From NCBI GenBank assembly GCA_965224605.1, contig CBDCZP010000008.1, positions 124,001-188,000 on the forward strand: 64,000 bases of DNA, in the 5' to 3' direction. Source of the DNA: HyVt-477 sp965224605. GTDB lineage: Bacteria > Pseudomonadota > Gammaproteobacteria > Thiotrichales > Thiotrichaceae. How positions within the stretch are numbered: position 1 is the stretch's first letter; each line of letters opens with the position of its first letter. Of the stretch, positions 52,233 through 61,398 are shown piece after piece. The position numbers and the translations under genes are program-made. Under the pieces are notes generated by a model. That model did not search any database and had not been told where the DNA came from. It was given only the letters and a program-made list of their open reading frames with translations.

Positions 52233-53570
52233 TTACTTCCCCGCTATCGTCATTTCTTCAATAAGAATTGAGCCTGTTCGGGTATTGCCTTGATAATCAA
52301 TATCACTGCCTATCGCAACGATATGCTGATACATATCTTTCAGATTCCCTGCGATAGTAACTTCCTCAACCGGAAATTGTATCTCGCCGTTCTCTACCCA
52401 AAAGCCCGATGCGCCTCGTGAGTAATCACCTGTAATTCCATTCACGCTGTTTCCAATAAGTTCTGAAACTACTAGCCCCGTACCAAGCATTTGCAACATT
52501 TCATCAAAATCTTGTCCGGTACTTTCCAAACTAAGATTGTGTACGCCACTGGCATGTCCGGTAGTTTGCAAGCCTAGTTTTCGAGCTGAATAGCTACCAA
52601 GTAAATAGCTTTGTATCACACCATCGGTAATGAGATCGTTATCTTTTAGTGCTACTCCTTCGCTATCAAAACTAGCACTTCCCAAAGCTTGAGAAATGAA
52701 GGGCTGCTCATGCAAGCGGACAAATTCAGGGAATACTTTTTCGCCGACAGAATCAAGCAAGAAACTGGCTTTACGATATTGAGAACCGCCACTGATGGCG
52801 CCAGTAAAATGTCCAATTAGGCTACGAGCCATTTTAGGCATATACAATATAGGGGCTTTAGTCGTAGCTACTTGCTGACCATGCAATCGCTTTATAGCTC
52901 GCTCGGAGGCCTTTATTCCAATACTCTCTGGAGACTCCAAAAGATCATGCAACCGAGAAGTCGAATGCCAATAATCCCGTTGCATAGACTCTCCTTCTTG
53001 AGCCACCATAGTCGCTGAGATGCCATGTCGCGTACCTTTAATAACACCACTGAAGCCATGACTATTGGCATACACACTGACACCGCGATAGCTACTCACA
53101 CTGGCACCGTCTGAATTGGTAATCAACGGACTATAACCTTGCGCTGCTTGCTCACAGCTTTTGGCCAATTCAATCGCCTTATCGGCTTGTATATCCCACG
53201 GATGATAAAGATCCAGATCAGGGAATTCAGTAGCCATGAGATCCGTATCAGCCAATCCAGAGTATTCATCTTCTGATGTATATTTTGCGATTCTACACGC
53301 CGCCTCTACGGTATCTTTAATCGCTTGTGGTGACATATCAGCGGTACTTGCATTGCCTTTCTTCTGACCAAAATAAACGGTTAACCCCAAACCCTGATCA
53401 CGATGATATTCAAGGGTTTCAACTTCCGACAGCCTTACATCAACGGACAATCCTTCACCGCTACTGGTATTTACTTCTACTGCGCTAGCACCCAATTTTT
53501 TGGCTTCTTGCAAAACATGTTCGGCCAGTGAAAGTAACTGATTTTCCTGAGTCATCTTTGCATTACTCAT
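52233..53570 (-). CDS. pmbA: TldE/PmbA metalloprotease subunit
   Basis: 445 residues of the U62 family without the zinc-binding HExxxH, as expected for the TldE/PmbA partner. Wording includes SSGEGLSVDVRLSEVETLEY, then GLGLTVYFGQKKGNAST and the C-terminal NGITGDYSRGASGFWVENGE. With TldD it forms a heterodimer whose groove digests unfolded peptides; it matures some RiPPs and degrades CcdA. The start codon overlaps the tldD stop (TAATG), so the two are translationally coupled. Confidence 0.95.
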   Translation of the reverse strand: MSNAKMTQENQLLSLAEHVLQEAKKLGASAVEVNTSSGEGLSVDVRLSEVETLEYHRDQGLGLTVYFGQKKGNASTADMSPQAIKDTVEAACRIAKYTSEDEYSGLADTDLMATEFPDLDLYHPWDIQADKAIELAKSCEQAAQGYSPLITNSDGASVSSYRGVSVYANSHGFSGVIKGTRHGISATMVAQEGESMQRDYWHSTSRLHDLLESPESIGIKASERAIKRLHGQQVATTKAPILYMPKMARSLIGHFTGAISGGSQYRKASFLLDSVGEKVFPEFVRLHEQPFISQALGSASFDSEGVALKDNDLITDGVIQSYLLGSYSARKLGLQTTGHASGVHNLSLESTGQDFDEMLQMLGTGLVVSELIGNSVNGITGDYSRGASGFWVENGEIQFPVEEVTIAGNLKDMYQHIVAIGSDIDYQGNTRTGSILIEEMTIAGK

Positions 53571-55012
53571 TATGCAGTCCCTCCCACCGTAAGGTCGTCA
53601 ATACGCAAGGTAGGTTGACCCACACCAACAGGGACGCTTTGCCCCGCCTTACCACACATACCCACACCCGAATCCAGCTCCAGATCATTGCCTATCATAC
53701 TAATCCGGTTCATAGCATCGGGGCCGTTGCCAATTAAAGTCGCGCCTTTGACAGGTCGACCTATTTTTCCATTTTCAATCAAATAAGCTTCTGAGGAGGA
53801 AAACACAAACTTTCCCGAGGTAATATCAACCTGGCCACCACTAAAGCTCACGGCATACAAACCCTTTTCGACGGATGCAATAATTTCTGCGGGATCATGA
53901 TCCCCAGCATGCATATACGTATTGGTCATACGCGGCATAGGCAGACAGGAATACGATTCTCTTCTGCCGTTTCCGGTTACCTTGGTTTTCATCAATTTAG
54001 CGTTTAGTTTGTCCTGCATATAACCGGTGAGAATGCCGTCTTCGATCAAAGTAGTGCATTGGGTTGGTGTGCCTTCATCATCCACACTTAATGAACCCCG
54101 TCTATTTTCCAGAGTGCCGTCATCGACGATAGTGACTCCTTTAGAAGCCACTTGCTGCCCCATTTTTCCAGAGAAAGCCGATGTGCCTTTTCGATTAAAG
54201 TCGCCCTCCAAGCCATGACCTACCGCTTCATGTAATAAAATACCCGGCCAGCCGTTACCTAAAACGACATCCATACTACCTGCGGGTGCGGCCACTGCTT
54301 CCAGATTGACTAGCGCTTGGCGTACCGCTTCACGAGCATATTCCTCTACCCTTTGTTCTTTATTAAACCAGGTCAAATCTCGACGCCCACCGCCGCCAAA
54401 ACTCGCGCTTTCCCTTTCGCCATTTTTATCAACAATCACCGTTACATTCATGCGTACTAATGGACGCACGTCAGCGACTAGTTCACCCTCATTATTGGCA
54501 ATCAAAATAACATCGTAGGAAGCCGCTAAACTAGGAATGACTTGTTGCACATAAGGGCTTTCTGCACGAGCTGTTTTATCGGCAAGGTGCAATAGGGCTA
54601 TTTTCTCTGTTTCAGTCAGGGATTCCAATGGATTATTGGGCAAGTAAAGCTGTTGCGGATTTTCACGACGATTCCAGACTTTCACCTTTTTACTGGTACC
54701 TGATTGGGTTATCGCTCTGGCTGCACTGGCGGATTCCAACAACGCATCAAGAGTGATCTCATCAGAATAGGCAAAACCTGTTTGCTCACCAGACACAGCT
54801 CGAACACCAAACCCTTGTTCAATGCTATAGCTACCTGATTTGACAATACTGTCTTCTAAAGCCCAGGATTCATGACGAGAGGATTGGAAATAAACATCCG
54901 CAAGATCAATATTCGACTGATTCAATATTGCAAATACCTGATCAAGGTCTGTTTCAGATAGTCCAGCAGGTTCTAGAATAGCCGCTTGTGCCAAGTTCAT
55001 GGGATCATTCAT
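53570..55012 (-). CDS. tldD: TldD metalloprotease
   Basis: 480 residues from ATG 55012; an in-frame TTG at 55024 is less likely. The zinc motif is HEAVGHGLEGD near residue 260, with a distal Cys in VGMCGKAGQSVPVGVG. FGVRAVSGEQTGFAYSDEI and VTGNGRRESYSCLPMPRMTN are family blocks. It is the active subunit of the TldD/PmbA protease and is co-transcribed with pmbA. A partial GTAGGGTGG palindrome lies upstream near 55053. Confidence 0.96.
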   Translation of the reverse strand: MNDPMNLAQAAILEPAGLSETDLDQVFAILNQSNIDLADVYFQSSRHESWALEDSIVKSGSYSIEQGFGVRAVSGEQTGFAYSDEITLDALLESASAARAITQSGTSKKVKVWNRRENPQQLYLPNNPLESLTETEKIALLHLADKTARAESPYVQQVIPSLAASYDVILIANNEGELVADVRPLVRMNVTVIVDKNGERESASFGGGGRRDLTWFNKEQRVEEYAREAVRQALVNLEAVAAPAGSMDVVLGNGWPGILLHEAVGHGLEGDFNRKGTSAFSGKMGQQVASKGVTIVDDGTLENRRGSLSVDDEGTPTQCTTLIEDGILTGYMQDKLNAKLMKTKVTGNGRRESYSCLPMPRMTNTYMHAGDHDPAEIIASVEKGLYAVSFSGGQVDITSGKFVFSSSEAYLIENGKIGRPVKGATLIGNGPDAMNRISMIGNDLELDSGVGMCGKAGQSVPVGVGQPTLRIDDLTVGGTA

Positions 55013-55141
55013 ATGGGGTTCCAAATTAAGGGAGTGTTTAATTATATTTTATGTAGGGTGGCAATACCCCACCAGCGGTGGCTAAATCAAGCATCGCATG
55101 ATGGTTTCATCTACCTGCACGTCTATTAACTATCTAGTCTA

Positions 55142-55954
55142 TTAACCATCTAGTCTATGCTCTAAAACAGGGAAAGCTTTTCTCGTTGCGGCTTGCGCTT
55201 TTAGATCAGTTTCAATCAGGATGATACCCGCACCTTTACCTAGCTCTTCGCGTACATTACCCCAGTAATCTATCACCATGCTATGTCCATAAGTCGTGCG
55301 ACCACTGACATGATACCCACCTTGCGCAGGGGCAATTATATAACATAGATTTTCAATGGCTCTGGCGCGTAATAGCACTTCCCAGTGTGCTTTTCCTGTT
55401 GTCTCGGTAAAAGCAGACGGCAAGACAAAGATTTCGGCATCTTGTGCCATCATTTTGCGAAAATAGGCGGGGAAACGCAGGTCATAACATACCGCCATGC
55501 CTATCTTTCCAAAAGGTGTGTCTACCACTACCAGGTTTTCACCTGCCGCAATCGTATCACTCTCGGTGTAGGTTTCCTTTGCTTCGGATATTTCAACATC
55601 AAACAAATGTCTTTTATCATATCTTGCGACTTGCTTGCCGTTATCGTCATACATAATTGACGCTGCATAACACTTTGCAGGATCAGAGGATTGAATAGGG
55701 ATAGTCCCTGCGACTATCCAAATCTTGTTTTCTTTTGCACATTGACTCATAAAAGACTGTATCGGGCCATTCCCAGCCTGCTCTGCTACTTTTACTGTAT
55801 CCATGGGTTGATTACCCATAATGGCAAATGTTTCAGGCAGAACGGCCATAACAGCACCTTGTGCTGCGGCTTCTTTAATTAACCTAGCTGCTTCCATCAG
55901 GTTAGCTTGTACATGAGGACCTGACGCCATTTGAATAGCGGCAATTTTCGCCAT
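55142..55954 (-). CDS. Nitrilase-family amidase (Nit1/deaminated glutathione amidase-like)
   Basis: 270 residues from MAKIAAIQMASG; four codons upstream are open. The Glu-Lys-Cys triad is visible: Glu in VLPETFAIMG near residue 42, Lys in RYDKRHLFDVEI near 112 and Cys in GMAVCYDLRFPAYFR near 147. This carbon-nitrogen hydrolase type repairs deaminated glutathione or hydrolyses omega-amides. In gammaproteobacteria it is usually next to tldD and rng, exactly as here, which supports the orthologue call. It acts in the cytoplasm. Confidence 0.9.
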   Translation of the reverse strand: MAKIAAIQMASGPHVQANLMEAARLIKEAAAQGAVMAVLPETFAIMGNQPMDTVKVAEQAGNGPIQSFMSQCAKENKIWIVAGTIPIQSSDPAKCYAASIMYDDNGKQVARYDKRHLFDVEISEAKETYTESDTIAAGENLVVVDTPFGKIGMAVCYDLRFPAYFRKMMAQDAEIFVLPSAFTETTGKAHWEVLLRARAIENLCYIIAPAQGGYHVSGRTTYGHSMVIDYWGNVREELGKGAGIILIETDLKAQAATRKAFPVLEHRLDG

Positions 55955-56034
55955 TATTTTCTCCACATCTTTTTTGTAGTTTATATAGTTTAGTATTTTA
56001 CGCTGAGTTACTGAGCACTGGATTCTTCAGATCA

Positions 56035-56262
56035 TTAAAACCTCTGATTAAATCATATCTTTGTATTGGAGGTGAGCCTTCAGAGACTGTGCAAGTATTC
56101 CTTTGTAGGGTGTGCCGACGAAGGAGGCACACCCTACAAATGAGATTTTTCTTAATACTTGCACAGTCTCTTCAGGCTCGCAATACGCTGCTTATAATCA
56201 ACATCTTAGGCGAAGCTAAAGCATCACTTCCAGAAAGTTTAAACTTAACAGAGTTTCCTTAA
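56035..56262. repeat. MITE-like element, copy C
   Basis: About 228 bp with left end TTAAAACCTCTGATTAA and right end TTAACAGAGTTTCCTTAA. It ends 2 bp before the rng stop codon. Inside is GAGACTGTGCAAGTATTCC and its complement around a hairpin TGTAGGGTGTGCCGACGAAG. Its inverted right half matches the left half of copy A (13053) over about 50 bp, tying the family together. Confidence 0.75.
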
Positions 56263-56264
56263 GG

Positions 56265-57776
56265 TTACATCAGTACAATATCGTATTGCTCCTGAGTATA
56301 AAGAGATTCCACTTGGAATCTAATATTTCTATCCACAAAGGCTTGTAATTGCGCAAGATTATCGGATTCTTCATCCAGCAACAAGTCAACCACATCCTGA
56401 GAAGCAAGCACCAATAGTTCTTTGGCATCAAACTGCCTTACTTCTCGCAATATTTCACGAAATATTTCGTAACAAACCGTCTGTGCCGTTTTCAAATACC
56501 CTTTGCCAATACAGGTTGGGCATGCCTCACAAACGATATGTTCCAAACTCTCCCGAGTACGTTTACGCGTCATTTCAACTAAACCTAATTGAGACACCGT
56601 ACTCACATAGGTCTTTGCATAGTCTGTTGCCAGTGCTTTTTCTAAAGCATGAAGCACTTGCTGACGATGGTTGAAATCCATCATATCGATAAAGTCGATA
56701 ATAATAATTCCACCCAAATTACGTAACCTTAGCTGTCGAGCAATAGCTTGAGAAGCTTCAAGGTTGGTCTTAAATATAGTTTCTTCAAGGTTTCGATGAC
56801 CTACAAATCGACCCGTGTTTACATCAATGGTGGTCATTGATTCCGTCTGATCTATGATTAAATAACCACCCGACTTTAATTGAACCTGACGTTCCAGTGC
56901 TTTCTGGATTTCATCTTCCACACCATAAATGTCAAAGATAGGTCGTTCACCCGGATAATGCTCGATCACACTCAGCAGCTCCGGAATATACGACTCACAA
57001 AATTTTTGCACACTGGCCAGTGTTTCACGAGAATCAATACGCACTTTCTCCATGGACTCACTCACCATATCGCGTAATACTCTTTGCACTAAAGGCAAAT
57101 CAGAATACATAGCCGATGGTTTTTTAGTCTCGCGGGAAAGCGCCTCTATATCCTTCCAGCGCTTGCGCAAAAAAGCGACATCTGCACGTAACACCGATTC
57201 ACCAACACCCTCTGCGGCTGTTCGAATAATGTAACCAAAGCTGTCGTCCGTTTCATTACGAATGGTTTCGACCAAGTCTTTTAGTCGTTCACGTTCTTCA
57301 GGATCTTCTATCTTGCTGGACACACCCAATGAGCTATCTTCAGGCACTAGCACTAATGATCGTGATGGAATAGTCACATAGGTTGTTAATCGAGCGCCTT
57401 TGGTACCCAGAGGATCTTTAATCACCTGCACCAGAATATCTTTACCTTCGTGCAGCAACTCGGTGATGTTAGGAGAAGAGTTATCTTCTGCTTCACTCTT
57501 TCTATTGCCATTACTTCCATTGCCGTTACTGTTAACCACATCCTTAAACTTGGGCGTTAAGTCCGATGCATGTAGAAAAGCCGCTTTTTCAAGACCTATA
57601 TTAATAAAGGCGGCTTCCATACCGGGCAATACCCGACTAACTTTGCCCTTGTATATATTGCCCACGATACCTTGATGGGTGGTTCTTTCTATATGGACTT
57701 CTTGCAACACACCATTGCTAAGCAGTGCAACACGAGATTCTTGTGGAGTGACATTGATCAGTAGCTCAGCATTCAT
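56265..57776 (-). CDS. rng: Ribonuclease G
   Basis: 503 residues. The S1 domain starts near residue 35 (VGNIYKGKVSRVLPGMEAAF). Catalytic core blocks are TTIDVNTGRFVGHRNLEETI, with the magnesium aspartate, and GGIIIIDFIDMMDFNHR. The zinc-link CEACPTC is near residue 413. There is no long C-terminal scaffold, so this is RNase G and not RNase E. It trims 16S rRNA 5' ends and decays some mRNAs. An unusual Ser/Asn/Gly insertion (VVNSNGNGSNGNRKSEAEDN) interrupts the S1 domain near residue 83. It overlaps maf by 11 bp. Confidence 0.95.
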   Translation of the reverse strand: MNAELLINVTPQESRVALLSNGVLQEVHIERTTHQGIVGNIYKGKVSRVLPGMEAAFINIGLEKAAFLHASDLTPKFKDVVNSNGNGSNGNRKSEAEDNSSPNITELLHEGKDILVQVIKDPLGTKGARLTTYVTIPSRSLVLVPEDSSLGVSSKIEDPEERERLKDLVETIRNETDDSFGYIIRTAAEGVGESVLRADVAFLRKRWKDIEALSRETKKPSAMYSDLPLVQRVLRDMVSESMEKVRIDSRETLASVQKFCESYIPELLSVIEHYPGERPIFDIYGVEDEIQKALERQVQLKSGGYLIIDQTESMTTIDVNTGRFVGHRNLEETIFKTNLEASQAIARQLRLRNLGGIIIIDFIDMMDFNHRQQVLHALEKALATDYAKTYVSTVSQLGLVEMTRKRTRESLEHIVCEACPTCIGKGYLKTAQTVCYEIFREILREVRQFDAKELLVLASQDVVDLLLDEESDNLAQLQAFVDRNIRFQVESLYTQEQYDIVLM

Positions 57777-58401
57777 TGTTGTTAGTACCCATTTTAGAGC
57801 TATTCACATAGCTATCCACTTTATTCAATAATTCTTGTGTCTCGTATAAAGGCAAACCCATCACGCCTGAATACGACCCTTCGATTCGTTTGATAAAAAC
57901 GGCTCCCATTCCTTGTATGGCGTAAGCGCCTGCTTTATCTTTTGGTTCTCCACTGTTCCAATACGTGCTGATCTCCTTATCAGTCAACGTTTTAAAATAC
58001 ACTGTGTTGACATTCAAGCTTACTTCACAACCGTGCTGATGACGAATAGCCACTGCGGTAAGAATTTCATGGCAATTGCCCGACATCGCTGACAACATCT
58101 GGTAAGCATGATCGTAATCTCTTGGTTTTACTAAGAGCTGGGAATCCAAAACACCTAATGTATCAGCACCCAATACGGGTAAGTTTATATCCGGATTCTT
58201 ATTACGTTGCTGCAACCAAGCTGCTTCTGCTTTTTCTTGAGCTAATCGTTTTACCAACGTTTCTGCGGATTCATCTGGCAAAGCCGATTCATCAATATCA
58301 ACAGGACTTACATGATAACGGATACCTATCTGGTCTAGCAATTCTCTACGACGAGGCGAGGCTGAAGCTAATATGAGTTCTGGCAAGTCGGAGGCTCTCA
58401 T
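57766..58401 (-). CDS. maf: Maf-family nucleotide pyrophosphatase (YhdE-like)
   Basis: 211 residues with the Maf signature LASASPRRRELLDQIGI at residues 11-27, VLGADTLGVLD near 78, and KDKAGAYAIQGMGAVFI near 155. Enzymes of this group hydrolyse dTTP, UTP and modified nucleotides to monophosphates. The location beside rng matches YhdE. The Asp-Thr in GADT is the expected catalytic pair. The C-terminal 15 residues are a polar extension. It follows rlmH by 9 bp and overlaps rng. Confidence 0.94.
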   Translation of the reverse strand: MRASDLPELILASASPRRRELLDQIGIRYHVSPVDIDESALPDESAETLVKRLAQEKAEAAWLQQRNKNPDINLPVLGADTLGVLDSQLLVKPRDYDHAYQMLSAMSGNCHEILTAVAIRHQHGCEVSLNVNTVYFKTLTDKEISTYWNSGEPKDKAGAYAIQGMGAVFIKRIEGSYSGVMGLPLYETQELLNKVDSYVNSSKMGTNNNEC

Positions 58402-58410
58402 CTGTAACGG

Positions 58411-58884
58411 TTAACCTGCTCGATGATACGGGTGATTTTCTGTCACTGTCCACCCCCGATACAGTTGCTCTGCCAGCAACACACGTACCAGCGGATGGGG
58501 AAACGTCAGCGCTGATAAAGACCAAACCTGATCTGCCTGCGTCACACAGTCTCTCGTCATGCCCTCTGGCCCGCCCACTAACAGCGCGACATCTTTACCT
58601 GACATCATCCAGTTTTCCATCTGATTGGCTAATTTTTCAGTATTCCAGGATTGACCCAGCACATCGAGTGCAACCACATGACAACCCGCTGGAATCGCCT
58701 TTATCAACTTCTCGGATTCTTTCTTGCAAATCGCTTTGGTGTCGCTATTTTTGGTACGTTTCTCTGCGGGAATTTCTTTTAAATAGAGTTGTACTTTTCC
58801 AGTCAACCTATTGGCATATTCGTCATAACCTTTTTTCACCCAGTCTGGCATTTTGGTTCCTGTTGCCAATAGATGAATCTTCAC
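58411..58884 (-). CDS. rlmH: 23S rRNA pseudouridine-1915 N3-methyltransferase
   Basis: A 157-residue small SPOUT methyltransferase. The ends LLATGTKMPDWVKKGYDEYA and ALLVGGPEGM, then LSALTFPHPLVRVLLAEQLY and the terminal HPYHR, are RlmH landmarks. It methylates pseudouridine 1915 of helix 69 on assembled 70S ribosomes. It lies 5 bp after rsfS, the conserved rsfS-rlmH pair. Confidence 0.96.
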   Translation of the reverse strand: MKIHLLATGTKMPDWVKKGYDEYANRLTGKVQLYLKEIPAEKRTKNSDTKAICKKESEKLIKAIPAGCHVVALDVLGQSWNTEKLANQMENWMMSGKDVALLVGGPEGMTRDCVTQADQVWSLSALTFPHPLVRVLLAEQLYRGWTVTENHPYHRAG

Positions 58885-58889
58885 GTTGG

Positions 58890-59255
58890 TTATTCAGCCG
58901 GTTGCTTGATTTGGGCTTGAGCCTCGGTCAGAACTTCTGTATCCCACAGCTTTTCCAGATTATAGAAATCACGGGTTTGTTGTAGCATTACATGTACCAC
59001 CACATCATCCAGATCAACTAACACCCATTCTGAGCCTTGTTCGCCTTCCACACCCAAGGGTGGATTGCCTTTTCTCTTGGCTTCCAAGGCTACGTTTGCA
59101 GCGATAGACTTAACGTGACGCGTTGAGGTGCCTGTTGCCACGATCATGGTTTCTGTAATGGTTGATTTCTCACTCACATCTAACACCCGCACGTCTTGTG
59201 CTTTCATATCATCCAGCGCATTTAAGGCAAGTTCTGTTGTTTGTTTTGTATTCAT
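58890..59255 (-). CDS. rsfS: Ribosomal silencing factor RsfS
   Basis: A 121-residue DUF143 protein. Core: ALDDMKAQDVRVLDVSEKST, TMIVATGTSTRHVKSIAANV and GEQGSEWVLVDLDDVVVHVM. It binds L14 on the large subunit and blocks subunit joining in starvation. The C-terminal tail (TEAQAQIKQPAE) is disordered. It sits between nadD and rlmH as in most proteobacteria; the gap to nadD is 94 bp. Confidence 0.96.
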   Translation of the reverse strand: MNTKQTTELALNALDDMKAQDVRVLDVSEKSTITETMIVATGTSTRHVKSIAANVALEAKRKGNPPLGVEGEQGSEWVLVDLDDVVVHVMLQQTRDFYNLEKLWDTEVLTEAQAQIKQPAE

Positions 59256-59349
59256 GAATAGATTGTATCTCTATGGCAGCTTTTATGACAGCTTTTGAAG
59301 TGAAGTTGAAGTATAATGAGGGTTTTAATCAACAGCCCATCAACAAACC

Positions 59350-60006
59350 CTATCGATATAAATGTTTCTCTTTTATATAACGCCTAACCTTCTCCGGTAA
59401 TAAATATTTGATCTCTTTCTGTTTTGCCACTTGTTCTCTTATGAAGGTGGATGATATTCCTAGTTGTGTGACTTCAAATGGAAATATTTTTCCTGCTTTA
59501 CAAGCACGTAAATCCGCAACATCTGTTGTCCAGTTACAGCCCTGAGCTGTTGAGACGTCTTTAACTGTAGACAAACCTTGAGCTGTTAGCAAAGCTTGAT
59601 CCAGTAAATAACCTGGACGATGTGATACGACTAAATGCACAAGCTGCAAAATCTGCCGCCACTCTTTCCACTGTTTGAATTGATTGAAAGCATCCGCACC
59701 CAACAAAAAACAAAAGGTCTGATCAGGGAAATCAGCAACCAATGAACGCAATGTATCAATCGTGTATGAAGTACCTTCTCTATGTATTTCACGCTCATCA
59801 AGTGAAAAACCCTGTTGGCCTTCAATCGCCAATTTAACCATGTTCAAGCGATCTGCTGTGCTGCTTTGTGGCTTATCTTTTAGTGCCGGTAGTTTTGCCG
59901 GTATAAACCTGACTTCGGAAAGTTGCAATGCTGCGGCAATCTCCACAGCCGGACGCAGGTGTCCATAATGGATTGGATCAAACGTGCCTCCCATTAGCCC
60001 AATCAT
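59350..60006 (-). CDS. nadD: Nicotinate-nucleotide adenylyltransferase
   Basis: 218 residues with the nucleotidyltransferase fold: GGTFDPIHYGHLRPA near residue 6, with its HxGH, and SSTFIREQVAKQ near 190 in place of ISSTxIR. FCFLLGADAFNQFKQWKEW is the NadD middle block. It makes deamido-NAD from nicotinate mononucleotide and ATP. A short insertion (LTAQGLSTVKDVSTAQG) near 150 looks like a repeat expansion. It is downstream of proA in the same direction. Confidence 0.95.
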   Translation of the reverse strand: MIGLMGGTFDPIHYGHLRPAVEIAAALQLSEVRFIPAKLPALKDKPQSSTADRLNMVKLAIEGQQGFSLDEREIHREGTSYTIDTLRSLVADFPDQTFCFLLGADAFNQFKQWKEWRQILQLVHLVVSHRPGYLLDQALLTAQGLSTVKDVSTAQGCNWTTDVADLRACKAGKIFPFEVTQLGISSTFIREQVAKQKEIKYLLPEKVRRYIKEKHLYR

Positions 60007-60049
60007 ATCTTCACTTCTTTATCATATTTATCATCTATATTTTTATTTA

Positions 60050-61336
60050 TCATTGACGGATATGCCCATCACCCAAAACGATATATTTCACGCTGGTCAA
60101 TCCTTCCAAACCCACAGGGCCACGCGCATGAAGTTTGTCGGTACTAATGCCAATCTCGGCTCCCAGCCCATATTCGAAACCATCTGCAAATCGGGTCGAA
60201 GTGTTGACCATCACCGAACTTGAATCCACTTCACGTAAAAAACGCCGCGTCTTGGTATAATTTTCGGTAACAATCGTATCCGTATGATGAGAACCATAAT
60301 GGTTAATATGATGTATGGCTTCGCTGATATCTGATACCACACGAATTGATAAAATGGGGGCAAGGTATTCCTCGTACCAGTCAGCTTCTGTCGCAGCTTT
60401 GCAATTGATCTGTCCATCCATGCGAGACAGTGATTGAGATAATACAGCTTGTGTTTTTTCACAACCCCGTAATTCAACACCTTCTTCAACGTAGCGTTTA
60501 GCTATTTCAGGAAGGAAGTCTTTGGCAAGGCTGTCTGCCACTAATAAGGTTTCCATTGCATTACAAACACCGTAACGATGGGTTTTTGCATTAAAGGCAA
60601 CATCTCCCGCTTTTCTTAAATCAGCTTCATCATCAACATAAACATGACACACTCCATCCAGATGTTTGATCACCGGAATCAACGCATCTTCTATCACTCT
60701 GGCTATTAGCCCCTTACCACCGCGAGGAATAATCACGTCTATATAATCTTTGGCACGCAAGAGTTCGCCCACTGCTTCACGATCTGTTGTTTGAATGACC
60801 TGCACACAATCTTCAGGCAAATTCACTGCTTGCAAACCTTGCTGAATACATTGCGCAATCGCCTGATTGGAATGAATCGCCTCAGAACCGCCACGCAATA
60901 TCGTGGCATTACCTGATTTCAGGCAAAGCCCTGCCGCGTCCGCCGTCACATTCGGTCGTGATTCGTAGATAATACCAATCACCCCCAAAGGCACTCGCAT
61001 TTTTCCAATTTGAATACCGGACGGACGATATTCCAGATCAGTAATTCCTCCTACGGGGTCAGACAACGCTGCTATTTGGCGTAGGCCTTCTGCCATATTA
61101 GCAATCCCTTTTTTGTTTAAAGTGAGGCGATCTAGCATAGCCGCATCAAGACCTTTCTCTCGCCCTGCTTGCAGGTCTTTTTCATTCTCAGTTTGTAGCT
61201 GTTGCTGATTTGCCATTAAAGCATCCGCTATCTTATTCAAAGCCTGATTCTTTTGCTCTGCTTCAGCGGCAGCTAAAATAGTGGAGGCCTGTTTTGCGCG
61301 CTTGCCTACCTCTACCATATATTCTTTTATATTCAT
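60050..61336 (-). CDS. proA: Gamma-glutamyl phosphate reductase
   Basis: A 428-residue aldehyde dehydrogenase-fold enzyme. Blocks: VPLGVIGIIYESRPNVTADA, GNATILRGGSEAIHSNQA, the catalytic Cys in THRYGVCNAMETLLV near 270, and SSVMVNTSTRFADGFEYGLG. It reduces gamma-glutamyl phosphate to glutamate semialdehyde, the second step of proline synthesis. proB is not nearby. The holA-proA-nadD order is common in gammaproteobacteria. Confidence 0.97.
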   Translation of the reverse strand: MNIKEYMVEVGKRAKQASTILAAAEAEQKNQALNKIADALMANQQQLQTENEKDLQAGREKGLDAAMLDRLTLNKKGIANMAEGLRQIAALSDPVGGITDLEYRPSGIQIGKMRVPLGVIGIIYESRPNVTADAAGLCLKSGNATILRGGSEAIHSNQAIAQCIQQGLQAVNLPEDCVQVIQTTDREAVGELLRAKDYIDVIIPRGGKGLIARVIEDALIPVIKHLDGVCHVYVDDEADLRKAGDVAFNAKTHRYGVCNAMETLLVADSLAKDFLPEIAKRYVEEGVELRGCEKTQAVLSQSLSRMDGQINCKAATEADWYEEYLAPILSIRVVSDISEAIHHINHYGSHHTDTIVTENYTKTRRFLREVDSSSVMVNTSTRFADGFEYGLGAEIGISTDKLHARGPVGLEGLTSVKYIVLGDGHIRQ

Positions 61337-61398
61337 TCTTTTTCATCTTCTCTGTTTTTATCTTCTATTATTTTTCTATCTTCTCTTCAGGTCATGAC